64,000 bases of DNA from Onthophagus taurus (taxonomy: Eukaryota > Arthropoda > Insecta > Coleoptera > Scarabaeidae): positions 5,022,001 to 5,086,000 of the forward strand of contig NC_091968.1 of NCBI RefSeq assembly GCF_036711975.1, in the 5' to 3' direction. A program made the position numbers and the translations under genes. This document shows, one piece after another, positions 35,601 to 49,800 of the stretch; the stretch's first letter is position 1; each line of letters opens with the position of its first letter. A model generated the notes under the pieces. It did no database searches, was not told the origin of the DNA, and saw only the letters and a list, made by a program, of their open reading frames with translations.

Positions 35601-38600
35601 TAATCTCTAAAAGTAAAGATGAAATGATTTTTAGAGATTTTTCTGTCATATTGAGGTTAATGAAATGCTTAACAAATCGTACAATCTGTATTTGTTGGAA
35701 TTAATTGATGATTTATATCTCAAATTGAAGCTAAAATCATCTATTTTACGGTAATGCATAATAACATTCCAGTTAATAATCAAATTTTATTGAAAAAAAG
35801 CATTTTAAGTTATTTGTTCATTTTTGAGACATTGAGGTTAGTTTAAATTAAAAAATCTCAATTTTTTCCTTAATTAACACGTCGATTTTTATATATAGTA
35901 CGAAAGAGGACGTTTTTAGCTTTAATTTGATGTAAAAATAACAGCTTAATCTCTAAAAATAAAGTTGAAATGATTTTTAGAGATATTTCTGTCACTTTGA
36001 AGTTAATGAAATGTTTAATAAATCGTACAATCTGTATTTGTTGGAATTAATTGATGATTTATATCTCAAATTGAAGCTGAAATCGTGTATTTTGCGGTAA
36101 TGCATACCAACATTCCAGTTAATCATCAAATTTTATTAAAAAAAAGCATTTTAAGTTATTTGTTCATTTTTGAGACTTTGAGGTTAGTTTAAATAAAAAA
36201 GTCTCAACTTTTTCCTTAATAAACACGTCGATTTTTATATATAGTACGAAAGAGGACGTTTTTAGCTTTAATTTGATGTAAAAATAACAGTTCATCTCTA
36301 AAAATAAAGTTGAAATGATTTTTAGAGGTATTTCTGTCCCTTTGAGGGTAATGAAATGTTTAATAAATCGTACAATCTGTATTTGTTGGAATTAATTGAT
36401 GATTTATATCTCAAATTGAAGCTGCAATCATCTATTTTGCGGTAATGCATAACAACATTCCAGTGAATTATCAAATTTTATTGAAAAAAAGCATTTTAAG
36501 TTATTTGTTCATTTTTGAGACTTTGAGGTTAATTTAAATAAAAAATCTCAACTTTTTCCTTAATAAACTAGTCGATTATTAAATATAGTACGAAAGAGGA
36601 CATTTTCAGCTTTAATTTGATGTAAAAATAACACCTTAATCTCTAAAAATAAAGTTGAAATGATTTTTAGAGGAATTTTGTGTCATTTTGAGGTTAATGA
36701 AATATTTAATAAATCGTACAATCTGTATTTGTTGGAATTAATTGATGATTTATATCTCAAATTGAAGCTAAAATCATCTATTTTACGATAATGCGTAATA
36801 ACATTCCAGTTAATAATCAAATTTTATTGAAAAAAAGCATTTTAAGTTATTTGTTCATTTTTGAGACTTTGAGGTTAGTTTAAATAAAAAAGTCTCAACT
36901 TTTTCCTTAATAAACACGTCGATTTTTATATATAGTACGAAAGAGGACGCTTTTAGCTTTAATTTGATGTAAAAATAACAGCTTAATCTCTAAAAATAAA
37001 GTTGAAATGATTTTTAGAGGTATTTCTGTCCCTTTGAGGGTAATGAAATGTTTAATAAATCGTACAATCTGTATTTGTTGGAATTAATTGATGATTTATA
37101 TCTCAAATTGAAGCTGCAATCATCTATTTTGCGGTGATGCATAACAACATTCCAGTTAATTATCAAATTTTATTGAAAAAAAGCATTTTAAGTTATTTGT
37201 TCATTTTTGAGGTTAATTTAAATAAAAAAATCTCAACTTTTTCCTTAATAAACTAGTCGATTATTAAATATAGTACGAAAGAGGACATTTTCAGCTTTAA
37301 TTTGATGTAAAAATAACACCTTAATATCTAAAAATAAAGTTGAAATGATTTTTAGAGGAATTTTGTGTCATTTTGAGGTTAATGAAATATTTAATAAATC
37401 GTACAATCTGTATTTGTTGGAATTAATTGATGATTTATATCTCAAATTGAAGCTAAAATCATCTATTTTACGATAATGCGTAATAACATTCCAGTTAATA
37501 ATCAAATTTTATTGAAAAAAAGCATTTTAAGTTATTTGTTCATTTTTGAGACTTTGAGGTTAGTTTAAATAAAAAAATCTCTACTTTTTCCTTAATAAAC
37601 ACGTCGATTTTCATATATAGTACGAAAGAGGACGTTTTTAGCTTTAATTTGATGTAAAAATAACAGCTTAATCTCTAAAAATAAAGGAGAAATGATTTTT
37701 AGAGGTATTTCTGTCACTTTGCGGTTAATGAAATGTTTAATAAATCGTACAATCTGTATTTGTTGGAATTAATTGATGATTTATATCTCAAATTGAAGCT
37801 GATATCGCCTATTTTAATGAATTTCATAAAAATATTATAGTTAATAATGATATTTTCTTCAAAAAAAAGTTTAAAGTTATTCGTTCATTTTTGACACTTT
37901 GAGGAGAATTTAAATAAAAAAATCTCAACTTTTTCCTTAATAAACTAATCTATTATTATAAATAGTACGAAAGAGGACGTTTTTAGCTTTAATTTGATGT
38001 AAAAATGCCGCCTTAATCTCTAAAAATAAAGTTGAAATGATTTTTAGAGATTTTTCTGTAATTTTGAGCTTAAGGAAATGTTTCATAAATCGTACAATCT
38101 GTATTTGTTGGAATTAATTGATGATTTATATCTTAAATTAAAGCTAAAATCATCTACTTTAATGAATTTCATAAAAATATTATAGTTAATAATGATATTT
38201 TCTTAAAAAAAAAGTTTAAAGTTATTCGTTCATTTTTGACACTTTGAGGTTAGTTTAAATAAAAAAATCTCAACTTTTTCCTTAATAAACTAATCGATTA
38301 TTAAATATAGTACGAAAGAGGACGCTCTTAGCTTTAATTTAATGTAAAAATAACACCTTAATCTCTAAACATAAAGTTGAAATGATTTTTAGAGATTTTT
38401 CTGTCATTTTGAGGTTAATCTATTTTACGGTAATGCATAACAACATTATAGTTAATAATAAAATTTTTCTTTTTAGTTTAAAAACTCAATTTTTTCATGA
38501 AGAAACTTATCGATTAAGAGATATAGCACAAAATAGGCCTTGTTTAGCTTTAATTTGATATAAAAATAATACCTTAATCTCTAAAAATAAAGTTGGAATG

Positions 38601-39610
38601 AATTTTAGAGATTTTCTGACGTTTTGAGGTTAATGAAATATTTAAAAAATCACATAATGTGCATTTGCTGTAATTAATTGATGATTTATACCTCAAATTG
38701 AAGCTAGAATCGTCTATTTTAGGATAAATCATAAAAATACTACAGTTAATAACAAAATTTCCTTGAAAAAAAATGTTAAACTAATTTGTTCATTTTTGAC
38801 AGTTTGAGGTTACTTTAAAAACTCAATTTTTTCCTAAATAAACTCGTCGATTAAGAGATATAGCACAAAATAGGACGTATTTAGCTTTAATTTGATATAA
38901 AAATAACACCTTAATGTCTTAAAAATAAGGTTGGAATGATTTTTATAGATTTTCTGTCATTTTGAGGTTAATGAAATATTTAAAAAATCGCATAATGTGC
39001 ATTTGCTGCAATTAATTGATGATTTATACCTCAAATTGAAGTTAAAATCATCTATTTTAAGATAATTCATAAAAATATTGTAGTTAATAACAAAATTTCC
39101 TTGAAAAAAATGTTAAAGTAATTTGTTCTTTTTTGACAGTTTGAGGTTAGTTTAAAAACTCAATTTTTTCCTAAATAAACTCATCGATTAAGAGATATAG
39201 CACAAAATACGACGTTTTTAGCTTTAATTTGATATAAAAATAACACCTTAATCTCTAAAAATAAAGTTGAAATGATTTTTAATGATTTTCTGTCGTTTTA
39301 AGGTTAATGAAATATTAAAAAAATCGCACAATCTGCATTTGCTGCAATTAATTGATGACTTATATGTCAAATTGAAGCTAAAATTGTCTATTTTAGGGTA
39401 ATGCATAAAAATATTATAGTTAATAAAAAAATTTCTTTGAAAAAAAAATTTTAAAGTAATTTGTTCATTTTTGACAGTTCTTTTCCTAAATAAACCCGTC
39501 GATTAAGATATATAGCAAAAAATAGGGTACTTTTAGCTTAAATTTGATATAAAAATAAAGTTGGAATCAATTTTAGAGATTTTTTATCATTTTAAGGTTA
39601 ATTAAATATG
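35600..39610. repeat. ~345-bp satellite, block 1 (about 12 copies)
   Basis: The marker AAATCGTACAATCTGTATTT recurs near 35672, 36023, 36365, 36710, 37059, 37402, 37745 and 38090, then in more diverged copies to 39610. Each monomer has a 36-bp dyad: ATCTCTAAAAAT, 12-nt spacer, ATTTTTAGAGAT (for example 38016-38051). Copies 36300-36990 and 36990-37680 are nearly the same, showing a local two-monomer higher-order unit of ~694 bp. Toward 38400-39600 the monomers are more diverged, as often seen at array edges. Confidence 0.9.
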
Positions 39611-40423
39611 TTTTTATAATCTTTTTGAAACATTTTAACTAGCTCTTATTAGTTGATTTTTAAAATTATAAAATTGACAACCAGGGATTTACAGTTAAAA
39701 GTCGATAAAGCAGTTAATGCCGTTAAAACAGTTCCCTTTAGCAATCTCAAAGTAATTTGAAAAATAAAGTTACCTTACAATCAATCTTCCAAGGAGAATC
39801 CCTTTAATCGAAGCCAATAAAAAAGCTCCGCAATTTAAGATTTTTCGAATCTTATCGGTGTAGCGGTCAAATAATTACTACAAAATCATCATAAAGAACT
39901 CGAGCCATTTATATACCCCTTGATTAGTTTAAGAAATGGTGCGGCAACACCGCGCCACAAGATTTCCAGATACTTCGTTAATACATTTTATTATTTTATT
40001 ATTACATTTACTTTATTTATAGATGACCATTCCTACTCTAGTTATTATCGTACATAAATTACATAGATAATGTACATATGTATTATAGCGATATATGTTA
40101 CGTATACATAAGAAAGTTTTTATCTTTTTACATAAGACATAAGCGTAAACTGGACTTGGGTTCGTGTGTGTGTTTACTTGACTCCGACTTCTTCGGATCA
40201 TATGATCTCACCGGGTAACAGTGCACTAGCACCGAGTTCAATGACTACGATCGCGTAATTTTAATAAGATTGATTAGAATTTTTCAATTCCAAGAAAAGG
40301 AGCGCGAGAAAATTTAAATTTATTAATTTAATTTGCGATTTTCGAATTTATTAAGTAACTTAATCTATTAAATTAAGTTTTTTATTTTAACTCTAAAAAT
40401 TATTAATAAATAATATATCTTAC
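39611..40423. other. Unique island next to the distal channel exon
   Basis: Lies between satellite block 1 and the distal channel exon, so it is intron sequence directly after that exon on the minus strand. It contains a slightly GC-richer stretch near 39900-40260. I see no second coding exon here. Confidence 0.4.
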
Positions 40424-40601
40424 CTTTTACACATTGATTTTTGGACATAAAGCTCTGTCTTAGGTTTCTCAATTTAATAACTTCAGCTGCTTCATAATCG
40501 TTTTCGATGGCGGAAAAGATGAGGGCTCCGAAACATAAATAAATGATGACGCTAACGATTAAAACGAAAATTACCAAGTTTCTTGTAAAACCCGCCCCCA
40601 T
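40424..40601 (-). CDS. Alternative distal first coding exon of the TWIK-type channel
   Basis: 178 bases: ATG at 40601 and a consensus donor (AAAG/GTAAGAT) after 59 codons, phase 1, the same phase as the proximal first exon. It encodes MGAGFTRNLV, an M1 helix (VIFVLIVSVIIYLCFGALIF), SAIENDYEAAEV and the cap helix ending SKNQCVK. Spliced to 26914-27054 it reads [20 protein letters not shown], which aligns with the HECLSEQQLEQFL region of vertebrate KCNK1, cap cysteine included. The resulting protein is 332 residues, close to the 336 of human KCNK1, so this is probably the ancestral first exon. A separate gene that has lost its other exons is possible but less likely, since no pore exons lie between it and the proximal exon. 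Confidence 0.75.
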
Positions 40602-40649
40602 AGAGTATAAATTTACAAGCTGAAAATAGCAAAAAATTAGCTATAAGAA

Positions 40650-43600
40650 TTTTGATAACAAAAAATAAATCGTACAATCTTAATTTATGGGAATTCATTC
40701 ATGATTTATATCTTAATTTAAAGCTAAAACTATTGATTTTACAATTACACATAAGAACTTAAACATTAACAATCAAATTTCTTAGAACAAAAATTATTAA
40801 AGTAACTTGTTCATTTTTGACACTTTGAGGATAGTTTAAATTAAAAAATTTAGTTTTTTTTCATGATAAATTTGTCTATTATGATAAATCATTCGATAGA
40901 GGATGGTTTTAGATTTAATTTGATGTAAAAATAACACCTTAATCTCTAAAAATAAAGTTGAAATGATTTTTAGAGATTTTTTTGTCATTTTGGGGTTAAT
41001 GAAATGTTTAATAAATCGTACAATCCCTATTTCTTGGAATTAATTAATGATTCATATCTCAAATCAAAGCTAAGATCATCTATTTTAATGAATTTCATAC
41101 AAATATTATAGTTAATAATGACATTTTCTTCAAAAAAAAGTTTTGTTATTTAATCATTTTTGACACTTTGAGGTTACTTTAAATAGAAAAATCTCAACTT
41201 TTTCCTTAATAAACTCGTCGATTATTATATATAGTACGAAAGAGGATGTTTTTAGCTTTAATTTGATGTCATAATAACAACTTAATCTCTAAAAATAAAG
41301 TTGAAATGATTTTTAAAGATTTTTTTGTCATTTTGACGTTAATGAAATGTTTAATAAATCATACAATTTGTATTAGTTGGAATTAATTGATGATTTACAT
41401 CTCAAATCAAAGCTAAAATCCTCTATTTTAATGATTTCCATAAAAATATTATGGTTAATAATGATATTTTCTTCAATAAAAAGTTTTAAGTTATTTGATC
41501 ATTTTTAACACCTTGAGGTTACTTCAAATACAAAAACCCCAACTTTTTCCTTAATAAACTCGTGGATTATTGCATATAGTATCTAAGAGGACGATTTTAG
41601 CTTTAATTTGATGTAAAAATAATACCTTAACCCTAAAAATAAAGTTGAAATTATTTTTAGAGTTCTTTTTGTCATTTTGAGGTTAATAAAATGTTTAATA
41701 AATCATACAATCTGTATTTCTCGGACTTAATTGATGATTTATATACCAAATCAAAGCTAAAGTCGTCTATTTTAATGAATTCCATAAAAATATTATGGTT
41801 AATAATGATATTGTCTTCAAAGACAAGTTTTAAGTTATTAGATCATTTTTGACACTTTGAGGTTAGTTTAAATAAAAAAATCTCAACTTTTTCCTTAATA
41901 AACACGTCGATTATTATATATAGTACGAAAGAGGACGTTTTTAGCTTTAATTTGATGTAAAAATAATACCTTAATCTCTAAAAATAAAGTTGAAATGATT
42001 TTTAGACATTTTTCTGTCATTTTGAGGTTAATGAAATGTTTAATAAATCCTACGATCTGTATTTGTTGGAATTAATTGATGATTTATATCCCAAATCAAA
42101 GCTAAAACCGTCTATTTTAATGAATTCCATAAAAATGTTATAGTTAATAACGATATTTTCTTAAAAAAGAAGTTTTAAGTTATTTGATCATTTTTGACAC
42201 TTTGAGGTTAGTTTAAATACAAAAATCTCAACTTTTTCCTTAATAAACACGTCGATTATTATATATAGCACGAAAGAGGACGTTTTTAGCTTTAATTTGA
42301 TGTAAAAATAATACCTTAATTTCTAAAAATAAAGTTGAAATGATTTTTAGAGGTCTTTTTGTCATTTTGAGGTTAATGAAATGTTCAATAAATCGTACAA
42401 TATGTATTTGTTTGAATTAATTGATGATTTATATCTCAAATCAAAGCTGAAATCGTCTATTTTAATAAATTCCATAAAAATATTATAGTTAATAAAGATA
42501 TTTTCCTCAAAAAAGAGTTTTAAATTATTTGTCAATTTTTGACACTTTGAGATTAGTTTAAATAAAAAAATCTAAACTTTTTCCTTAATAAACTCGTCGA
42601 TTATTATATATAGCACGAAAGAGGGCATTTTTAGCCTTAATTTGATGTAAAAATAACACCTTAATCTCTAAAAATAAAGTTGAAATGATTTTTAGACATT
42701 TTCCTGTCATTTTGAGATTAATGAAATGTTTAATAAATCGTACAATCCGTATTTCTTGGAATTAATTAATGATTTATATCTCAAATCAAAGCAAAAATCG
42801 TCTATTTTAATGAATTCTAAAAAAATATTATAGTTAATACTGATATTTTCTTCAATAATAAGTTTTAAGTTATCTGATCATTTTTGACACTTTGAGGTTA
42901 TTACTTTAAATAAAAAAATCTCAACTTTTTCCTTAATAATCTCGTCGATTTTTATAAATAGTACGAAACAGGACGCTTTTAGCTTTAATTTGATGTAAAA
43001 ATAATACCTTAATCTTTAAAAATAAAGTTAAAATGATTTTTAGAGATTTTTCTGTCATTTTGAGGTTAATGAAATGTTTAATAAATCGCACAATCTGTAT
43101 TTGTTGGAATTAATTGATGATTTATATCTCAAATCAAAGCTAAAATCGTCTATTTTAATAAATTCCATAAAAATGTTATGGTCAATAATGACATTTTCTT
43201 CAAAAAAAAGTTTTAAATTATTTGTTAATTTTTGTCAATTTGAGGTTGCTTTAAATAAAAAAAATCTCAACTTTTTCCTTAATAAACTCGATGTTTTTTA
43301 TATATAGTACGAAAGAGGACATTTTTAGCTGTAATTTGATGTAAAAATGCCACCTTAATCTCTAAAAATAAAGTTGAAATGATTTTTAGAGATTTTTCTG
43401 CCATTTTGAGGTTAAAGAAATGTTTAATATATCGTATAATCTGTATTTGTTGGTATTAATTGATGATTTATATCTCAAATCGAAGCTAAAATCCTCTATT
43501 TTAATGAATTCCATAAAAAGATTATGTTTAATATTTTCTTCAAAAAGAAATTTTAAGATATTTGTTTATTTTTAACATATTGAGGTAAGTTTAAACAATA

Positions 43601-45000
43601 AAATCGTAACTTTTTCCTTAATAAACTCGATTATTTTTATATATAGTACGAAAGAGGACGTTCTTAGCTTTAATTTGATGTAAAAATAATACCTTAATCT
43701 CTAAAAATAAAGTTGAAATGATTTTTAGAGGTATTTTCTGCCATTTTAAGGTTAATGAAATGTTTAATAAATCGTACAATCTGTATTTGTTGGAATTAAT
43801 TGATGATTTATATCTCAAATCAAAGCTAAAATTGTCTATTTTAATGATTTCTATAAAAATATTATAGTTAATAAAGATATTTTCCTCAAAAAAGAGTTTT
43901 AAATTATTTGATCATTTTTGACACTTTGAGGTTACTTCAAATACAGAAATCTCAACTTTTTCCTTATTAAACTCGTCGATTATTACATATAGTATCTAAG
44001 AGGACGTTTTTAGCTTTAATTTGATGTAAAAATGCCACGTTAAACTCTAAAAATAAAGATGAAATGATTTTTCGAAATGTGTCTGTCAATTTGAGGTTAA
44101 TTAAATGTTTAATAAATCGCACAATCTGTATTTGGTGGAATTAATTGATGATTTATATCTCAAATCAAAGCTGAAATCCTCTATTTTAATGAATTCCATA
44201 AAAATATTATGGTTAATAATGATATTTTCTTCAACAAAAAGTTTTAAGTTATTTGATCATTTTTAACACCTTCAGGTTACTTCAAATACAAAAATCTCAA
44301 CTTTTTCCTTTTTCCTTAATAAACTCGTGGATTATTATATATAGTATGTAAGAGAACGATTTTAGCTTTAATTTGATGTAAAAATAATACCTTAATCTAT
44401 AAAAATAAAGTTGAAATGATTTTTAGAGATCTTTTTGTCATTTTGAGCTTAATGAAATGATTAATAAAATATACTTAATTGATGATCTATACCTCAAAAC
44501 AATATATTATATAATATTATAGTTAATAACCAAGTTTCATAGAAAAAAAATAATAAAGCTATATATATTATTTTTGACATTTTGAGATTAGCTTAAATAA
44601 AAGAAATCAGATTTTTTTTGTTGATAAACTCATTAATTGTGATATATCATTCGAAAAAGAACGTTTTTAGCTTTAATTTGGTATAAAAATAACACCTTAA
44701 TCTCTAAAAATAAAGTGATTCTTAAAAATATTTTCGGTCATTTTTCAGGTTAATGAAATATTTCAAAAATCGTACGATCTATATTTGTTGGAATTAACTA
44801 ATTATTTATATCCCAAATTGAAGCAAGAATCATCTAATTTAAGATAAAACATAAAAACATGACAGTTAATGATCAAATTTGTTAATAAAACATTTTTAAC
44901 CAACCAAGATAATTCGAATTGAAAAATTTTCTCAATTTTTCCTCGATTAACTTATCGTAGACGATTTTATATAATTTCCCAGTTAATTTGATCTTTATAT
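40650..45000. repeat. ~345-bp satellite, block 2 (about 13 copies)
   Basis: Same family as block 1, with the markers TAATTGATGATTTATATCTC, AGTACGAAAGAGGACG and TTTTTAGCTTTAATTTGATG. It begins within about 60 bp upstream of the distal channel start codon and decays after 44500. Many monomers differ from block 1 in having CAAATCAAAGC in place of CAAATTGAAGC, so the two blocks have diverged as groups. Confidence 0.9.
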
Positions 45001-46880
45001 AAATAGATTATCTTTATTTTATAATTATTTAAAAAAATATTATGTTCCCTTCATGAAAAATAAGATGTACTACTAATTATAGGCATTACTATCTAACGTA
45101 TTTTTTTATAAACATTCTTTGAGCATCGTCTGTGTAAACATCATCCTGATATCGACAAAAACTTTACAAACGGACATTTGTTCAAGGTGAAAAGTACTCT
45201 AATTTTTTTCTTGTTTTTCTAACTTGGTGAAATTGATAATTTTATTATTTATTTCATTGTATTTATTATGTAATAATGACTAGAGTTGTTTTTTCTGTCT
45301 AAAGAAATATTATTTCGAGAATTAACGATAATGATTAACAAGAAATTTGTGCTCTAATTTCTTAGGATTGTTTTTGTTCGGTCTTCTAGGCCAATTAATA
45401 TCTTAATGATTCTTTTTAAAGTAAGTAAACAAATTTTGAAAAAAGTTACGAACCTTTACCATAATTTTCCTACCTGTTTCTGTAAATAAACCACACTTTT
45501 CGCGCTTGCCAAACCCATTTTTTTGTTTATTTCCTCAACTTCTTAGCGTATTTTCTTTGGCGAGATACAAAGAATAAAAATTAACCAAGAAAAGAACCAT
45601 AACAAACCCAAGAAAGAAAAGGGAATAAAATTCCTTCACATTTCCTTTTTTTTCTTTGCTAAATCTTCGTGGGGTTTATTATTTTGACAACAAAAAATTA
45701 ATAAAAATTTTTAACCTTTTTTTACAATGCCAAAATCGTTACGTCAAAATTAACTTAAAAAATATTTATAACTTACCCCTTAATATATTTTTTTTTCAAA
45801 TCATTGCGGTTAATTTCAAGAAAAAAATTAAATATAAATTCGATTTAATTTTTAATCAGATAACTTTAAAGTTACCTTCACCTAAAACCTTCGGAGCTCC
45901 CTTTCCACCCCAAAAGCCCAACACAATCTGACAACAAAACACCTTCATTCCATAATTTAATACTCAATTCAAAGCCCACAACTCGCATGCGCTTTACCAT
46001 TTTTGAAACATATCGTTAAAACTACCCACTCATTTAAGTTAACCCCCCTCCTAGACTATTTAAAAATACCTCCAATTATACAAATGCACAACAAACACCA
46101 AAAGATGTTATCTCATTTAAAATAAGAAAAAATCGATTAAAAAAATATTTTTTTCTTTGAGTTAATTCAATTTGTTAAAAAAAAATATAATTTTTGATGT
46201 TGTTAGAACGTAAAAATTGAACACAATGTAATTACAATGTAAAAATTGTTGTATATTGGGAAAATGTCTAATAGGATTAAGGTTTGGCATTAAGTTTCAT
46301 TGAAAATGATCAATATGTGTAGCTAAAGAGGCGCTTGCGCCTCGAAAGCTCTGTATCAAAGGTTTATGGTAGGGTGAAATCGGATCGATAAATAGAAACG
46401 AAATCGTCGTTTGCCCTTTTTGGTGAATTGGTTTGGGTTTTTTAGGGAAAAAGTGGTGCTCGACTCGTTTATTGGTATTCTCCTTATCTTATTTACTTTG
46501 GATGTTAATTAATATTGACAGAGAGACAAGAGATAAATCAAAATCAGATAGAGTAAGTTCATTTATTATTATCTTTATTGTATCTTTATTATTTGCTTAA
46601 TTATTTTCAACCAAGCTAAGTTAAGTCGTTAACTTTTTCAACGAAACACCTAGGTGCTATAATACCCAGGTATTTGTCTGTATAATTGCCATTACCAAAG
46701 ATTTTCTGAGAATAATGAATAATTTACGAGAATTAATTACTTTAATTTTAATCTATTTTCTGCATTTTTTCAAAAATTTATTTTGGTCATCTTCAACTTT
46801 TCTAGAAACCAAACTTTTCCGAAATTCTTGCAAAATTCGATTTGAGCATCTGCATCTGACATTATTAATTTGAACTGCAT
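45000..46880. other. Non-satellite island, no gene recognised
   Basis: Unique AT-rich sequence separating satellite blocks 2 and 3, with polypyrimidine and polypurine runs. A GAGGCGCTTGCGCCTC palindrome lies at 46329-46344. It may include 5' untranslated or promoter sequence of the distal channel transcript, but nothing in the sequence proves this. Confidence 0.35.
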
Positions 46881-49800
46881 TGCAAATTTGAAATGTTTAA
46901 GATATATGTTCATTTTTGACACTGTCAGGTTAGTTTAAATAAAAAAAAATCTCAACTTTTTCCTTAATAAACTCGTCGATTATTATATATTGTACGAAAG
47001 AGGAGGTTTTTAGCTTTAATTTGATGTAAAAATAATAGCTGAATCTCTAAAAATAAAGTTGAAATGATTTTTAGAGAATTTTCTGTCATTTTGAGGTTAA
47101 TGAAATGTTTAATAAATCGCACAATTTGTATTTGCTGGAATTAATTGATGATTTATATTTCAAATCAAAGCTAAAATCGTCTATTTTAATGAATTCCATA
47201 AAAATATTATAGTTAATAATGATATTTTCTTCATAAAAAAGTTTTAAATTATTTGTTAATTTTTGACACTTTGAGGTTAGTTTAAATAAAAAAATTTCAA
47301 CTTTTTCCATAATAAACTTGTCGATTATTATATATTATAGGAAAGAGGACGTTTTTAGCTTGAATTTGATGTAAAAATCACAGCTTAATCTCTAAAAATA
47401 AAGTTGAAATGATTTTTAGAGATTTTTCTGTCATTTTGAGGTTAATGAAATGTTTAATAAATCGTACAATCTATATTTGTTGGAATTAATTGATGATTTA
47501 TATCTCAAATCAAAGCTAAAATCGTTAACTTTAATGAATTCCATAAAAATATTATAGTTAATAATGATATTTACCTAAAAAAAAAAGGTTTTAAATAATT
47601 TGTTCATTTATGACACTTTGAGGTTACTTTAAATACAAAAATCTCAATTTTTTGCTTAATAAACTCGTCGATTATTATATATTGTAGAAAGGAGGACGTT
47701 TTTAGCTTGAATTTGATGTAAAAATAACAACTTAATCTCTAAAAATAAAGTTGAAACAATTTTTAGAAATTTTTCTGTCATTTTGAGGTTAATGAAATGT
47801 TTAATAAATCGTACAATCTGCATTTGTTGGAATTAATTGATGATATATATCTCAAATCAAAGCTAAAACCGTCAACTTTAAGGAATTCCACAAAAATATT
47901 ATAGTTGATAATGATATTTTCTTCAAAAAAAAGTTTTAAGTTATTTGTTCAGTTTTGACACTTTGAGGTTAGCTTAAATAAAAAAATTTCAATTTTTTCC
48001 TTAATAAAATAGTCGATTATTATATATAGTACGAAAGAAGACGTTTTTAACTTTAATTTGATATAAAAATAACACCTTAATCTCTAAAAATAAAGTTAAA
48101 ATGATTTTTAGATATTTTTTTTGTCATTTTGAGCTTAATGAAATGTTTAATAAATCGTACAATCTCTATTTGTTAGAATTAATTGATGATTTATATCTCA
48201 AATCAAAGCCAAAATCGTCTATTTTAATGAATTCCATAAAAATATTATAGTTAATATTAATTTTCCTCAAAAGAAAGGTTTTAAATAATTTGTTCATTTT
48301 TGACACTTTGAGGTTACTTTAAATACAAAAATCTCAACTTTTTCCTTAATAAACTCGTCGATTATTGTATATAATACGAAAAAGGACGTTTTTAGCTTTA
48401 ATTTGATGTAAGAATAATAGCTTAATCTCTAAAAATAAAGTTGAAATTATTTTTAGAGATTTTTCTGTCATTTTGAGGTTAATGAAATGTTTAATAAATC
48501 GTACAATCTGCATTTGTTGGAATTAATTGATGATATATATCTCAAATCAAAGCTAAAACCGTCAACTTTAAGGAATTCCACAAAAATATTATAGTTGATA
48601 ATGATATTTTCTTCAAAAAAAAGTTTTAAGTTATTTGTTCAGTTTTGACACTTTGAGGTTAGCTTAAATAAAAAAATTTCAATTTTTCTTAATAAAATAG
48701 TCGATTATTATATATAGTACAAAAGAAGACGTTTTTAACTTTAATTTGATATAAAAATAACACCTTAATCTCTAAAAATAAAGTTAAAATGATTTTTAGA
48801 TATTTTTTGTCATTTTGTGGTTAATGAAATGTTTAATAAATCGTACAATCTCTATTTGTTAGAATTAATTGATGATTTATATCTCAAATCAAAGCCAAAA
48901 TCGTCTATTTTAATGAATTCCATAAAAATATTATAGTTAATATTAATTTTCCTCAAAAGAAAGGTTTTAAATAATTTGTTCATTTTTGACACTTTGAGGT
49001 TACTTTAAATACAAAAATCTCAACTTTTTCGTTAATAAACTCGTCGATTATTGTATATAATACGGAAAAGGACGTTTTTAGCTTTAATTTGATGTAAGAA
49101 TAATAGCTTAATCTCTAAAAATAAAGTTGAAATTATTTTTAGAGATTTTTCTGTCATTTTGGGGTTAATGATATGTTTAATAAATCGTACAATCTGCATT
49201 TGTTGGAATTAATTGATGATATATATCTCAAATCAAAGCTAAAACCGTCAACTTTAAGGAATTCCATAAAAATATTATAGTTGATAATATTTTCTTCAAA
49301 AAAAAGTTTTGTTATTTGTTCATTTTTGACACTTTGAGGTTAGCTTAAATAAAAAAATTTCAATTTTTTCCTTAATAAAATAGTCTATTATATATAGTAC
49401 GAAAGAAGACGTTTTTAGCTTTAATTTGATGTAAAAATAACACCTTAATCTCTAAAAATAAAGTTAAAATGACTTTTAGAGATTTTCTTGTCATTTTGGG
49501 GTTAATGATATGTTTAATAAATCGTACAATCTCTATTTGTTAGAATTAATTGATGATTTATATCTCAAATCAAAGCCAAAATCGTCTATTTTAATGAATT
49601 CCATAAAAATATTATAGTTAATATTAATATTTTCCTCAAAAGAAAGGTTTTAAATAATTTGTTCATTTTTGACACTTTGAGGTTACTTTAAATAAAAAAA
49701 CCTGAACTTTTTCCTGAATAAACTCGTCGATTTTTATATATTGTACGAAAGAGGAGCTTTTTAGCTTTAATTTGATGTCAAAATAATAGCTGAATCTCTA

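Noticed and set aside
40013..40201. 62-codon minus-strand frame near the distal channel exon
   Set aside because: No hydrophobic or family features, no splice signals joining it to the channel frame, and it lies 3' of the distal exon within the intron.
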